From Oscillatoria sp. FACHB-1407 (GTDB taxonomy: Bacteria; Cyanobacteriota; Cyanobacteriia; Elainellales; Elainellaceae), in NCBI RefSeq assembly GCF_014697545.1, contig NZ_JACJSA010000002.1, positions 372,001 to 436,000 on the forward strand: a stretch of 64,000 nt of DNA, given 5' to 3'. Each line of letters opens with the position of its first letter. The stretch's first letter is position 1. Below the pieces are notes generated by a model, which searched no databases, was not told where the DNA came from, and saw only the letters and a program-made list of their open reading frames with translations. The translations under genes and the position numbers were made by a program. Of the stretch, positions 62,672 to 64,000 are shown piece after piece.

Positions 62672-63598
62672 ATGCCCATCATCGTATTTGGCAGCATCAA
62701 CATGGATTTGGTCGCAAACACACCCCGTTTGCCCCGTCCTGGAGAAACCCTGACAGGGCATCGTTTTACAACTATTCCGGGTGGTAAGGGAGCCAATCAA
62801 GCTGTGGCAGTTGCTCGATTAGGAATACCCACGGAGATGGTGGGGCGAGTCGGGGGCGATCGCTTCGGCGAGGAACTACTGACCAGCTTACGGGCATCGG
62901 GGGTGGGGTGCGATCGCGTTCTTCAGGACAACACAACCCACTCTGGAGTGGCGATGATTGCGGTGGATGACTCCGCTGAAAATCAAATCATTGTCATCCC
63001 TGGGGCAAATGGACAGGTTGACCCTACTGATCTGCAACGATTCACCGACGTTTTATCGACTGCCAGTGCGCTGCTCCTGCAACTGGAGATTCCTCTGCCT
63101 GCTGTCGTTGCAGCCGCTCAAGCTGCCAAAGCGGCAGGGGTTCCCGTTATCCTCGACCCGGCTCCGGCTCCGACTCACTTGCCGGATGAGTTGTATCCTC
63201 TCATCGAGATCCTCACTCCCAATCAAATTGAGGCAGGTCAACTGGTGGGGTTTGAAGTCAATACCCTGGATCTGGCAGCCGATGCGGCAACTGTACTCCA
63301 TCAACGAGGTGTATCAACAGTCATCGTCAAATTAGGCAAACAAGGAGCCCTCTGTAGCCCAGCGAACGGAGAACCATTTCAGGTGCCTGCATTTGTGGTA
63401 AAAGCGATCGACACGGTTGCAGCAGGGGATGCTTTTAACGGGGGATTAGCGGCTGCATTGGCAGAAGGGCTGTCCCTACGACAAGCCACCCGATGGGCAG
63501 CCGCCACGGCTGCCCTATCCGTTACTAAAGTCGGAGCACAATCCTCTATGCCCAGCCGAGAGGAGTTGGAGGCGTTTTTAGCAACCCCTGGGGTTTGA
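62672..63598 (+). CDS. rbsK: Ribokinase
   Basis: The 308-residue PfkB-family kinase phosphorylates D-ribose to ribose 5-phosphate. It shows FGSINMDLV at 6-14, GGKGANQAVAVARLG (about 38-52), AGVPVILDPAPAP and the ATP-site DTVAAGDAFNGG (catalytic Asp near 254). This pattern is closer to true ribokinases than the PfkB kinase at 48726. The start ATG follows a pyrimidine-rich heptamer array. It is monocistronic. Confidence 0.9.
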   Translation: MPIIVFGSINMDLVANTPRLPRPGETLTGHRFTTIPGGKGANQAVAVARLGIPTEMVGRVGGDRFGEELLTSLRASGVGCDRVLQDNTTHSGVAMIAVDDSAENQIIVIPGANGQVDPTDLQRFTDVLSTASALLLQLEIPLPAVVAAAQAAKAAGVPVILDPAPAPTHLPDELYPLIEILTPNQIEAGQLVGFEVNTLDLAADAATVLHQRGVSTVIVKLGKQGALCSPANGEPFQVPAFVVKAIDTVAAGDAFNGGLAAALAEGLSLRQATRWAAATAALSVTKVGAQSSMPSREELEAFLATPGV

Positions 63599-63693
63599 GG
63601 AATGGGGAGTTGAGGGGTAGGGGAGCCGTGAAAGGGTAAAGGAGTAAAAAGACGCGATGCATCCCGTTTGTACGAGGGTAAGCGTAGAAGCAA

Positions 63694-64000
63694 TTACGCT
63701 TTGTTCTCTGCATCCGAGGCTGACTTCAACCGCCAACCGGGTTTCACCACTTGGCGCGATCGCGCAATGACCAACGCATCATCACCGACGTCTTCCGTAA
63801 CCGTTGAACCAGCGGCGATCGTCACATCTGAGCCAATAGTAATCGGAGCCACTAAAACACTGTTCGACCCGGTTTTTGTGCGATCGCCGATGATCGTGCG
63901 GTGTTTTCTGACCCCGTCATAGTTAGCTGTAATGGTGCCTGCACCGACATTTACCTTTTCACCCAGCGTGGCATCGCCAAGATAAGACAGGTGCGCGACT
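63694..64000 (-). CDS. glmU: GlmU, C-terminal part (partial)
   Basis: The frame is open to the right edge of the window, and its stop TAA is at 63694-63696. The visible ~101 residues are the left-handed beta-helix acetyltransferase part: [51 protein letters not shown] and [13 protein letters not shown]. GlmU makes UDP-N-acetylglucosamine from glucosamine 1-phosphate; the uridylyltransferase half lies outside. The tail [13 protein letters not shown] ends the protein. Confidence 0.95.
   Translation of the reverse strand, partial: VAHLSYLGDATLGEKVNVGAGTITANYDGVRKHRTIIGDRTKTGSNSVLVAPITIGSDVTIAAGSTVTEDVGDDALVIARSRQVVKPGWRLKSASDAENKA

Overview
The window is chromosomal DNA from a cyanobacterium, probably a filamentous one of the Leptolyngbya/Oscillatoriales kind. 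The evidence is a photosystem I subunit gene (psaE), a plant-type zeta-carotene desaturase (zds), a histidine kinase with a cyanobacteriochrome GAF domain, very frequent HIP1 octamers (GCGATCGC) in and between genes, and many heptanucleotide tandem arrays of the STRR kind. Genus and species cannot be fixed from the sequence alone. I see no prophage, plasmid functions, transposase, CRISPR array or rRNA. The only tRNA is tRNA-Arg(UCU).

Layout. 1-8.5 kb: the tail of a cyclic-nucleotide-domain protein, an FHA protein, rtcB, rsgA with a possible structured RNA upstream, a divergent ArsR/old-yellow-enzyme pair with operator-like palindromes, and a GT61 glycosyltransferase/alpha-beta-hydrolase pair. 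8.5-19 kb: a HEAT-repeat protein, a PBP4-type peptidase (dacB) coupled to a small upstream gene, a SafE-like/ferric-reductase-like membrane fusion, a CPA2 antiporter coupled to a small exported protein, a cysteine-protease-like protein and small unknowns. 19-28 kb: acs, a Coa1-like protein, mutM, psaE with an unusual C-terminal tail, a PilP-like lipoprotein, a SAM-hydrolase-family protein and a class III nucleotide cyclase. 28-37 kb: aspS, a 1387-residue hybrid kinase carrying a DXCF-type cyanobacteriochrome GAF domain, gnd and a methyltransferase. 37-48 kb: cyanobacterial proteins of unknown function, tRNA-Arg, an Asp-rich HTH protein, a LapA-domain protein, an exported protein with a poly-Asp tract, a phosphohexomutase, a lipoprotein and rsmI. 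48-64 kb: two PfkB-family kinases, an LpxB-related protein, zds with its SRPBCC neighbour, typA, a type 2 asparaginase, a tiny DUF2256 protein, a TrmJ-like methyltransferase, a class A beta-lactamase-like protein, an RG-rich protein, a DUF39 protein and the 3' end of glmU.

Most genes look like single transcription units of housekeeping or cyanobacterium-core type. Likely co-transcribed sets are GT61/hydrolase (12 bp apart), the 125-aa gene with dacB (ATGA overlap), the antiporter with a 181-aa protein (ATGA overlap), rsmI with a lipoprotein (17 bp overlap) and zds/SRPBCC. Several convergent pairs overlap at their 3' ends.

The least ordinary material is the photoreceptor-like hybrid kinase, the PsaE tail, a repeat-derived insertion inside MutM, a structured element upstream of rsgA, and a rich layer of small repeats: at least four heptamer-type families, a ~100-bp MITE-like family ending in GCAAC/GTTGC, two longer dispersed families and perfect palindromes. 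Many of these sit exactly at gene 3' ends and supply the last codons. I did not find a clearly new multi-gene defence or biosynthetic system.
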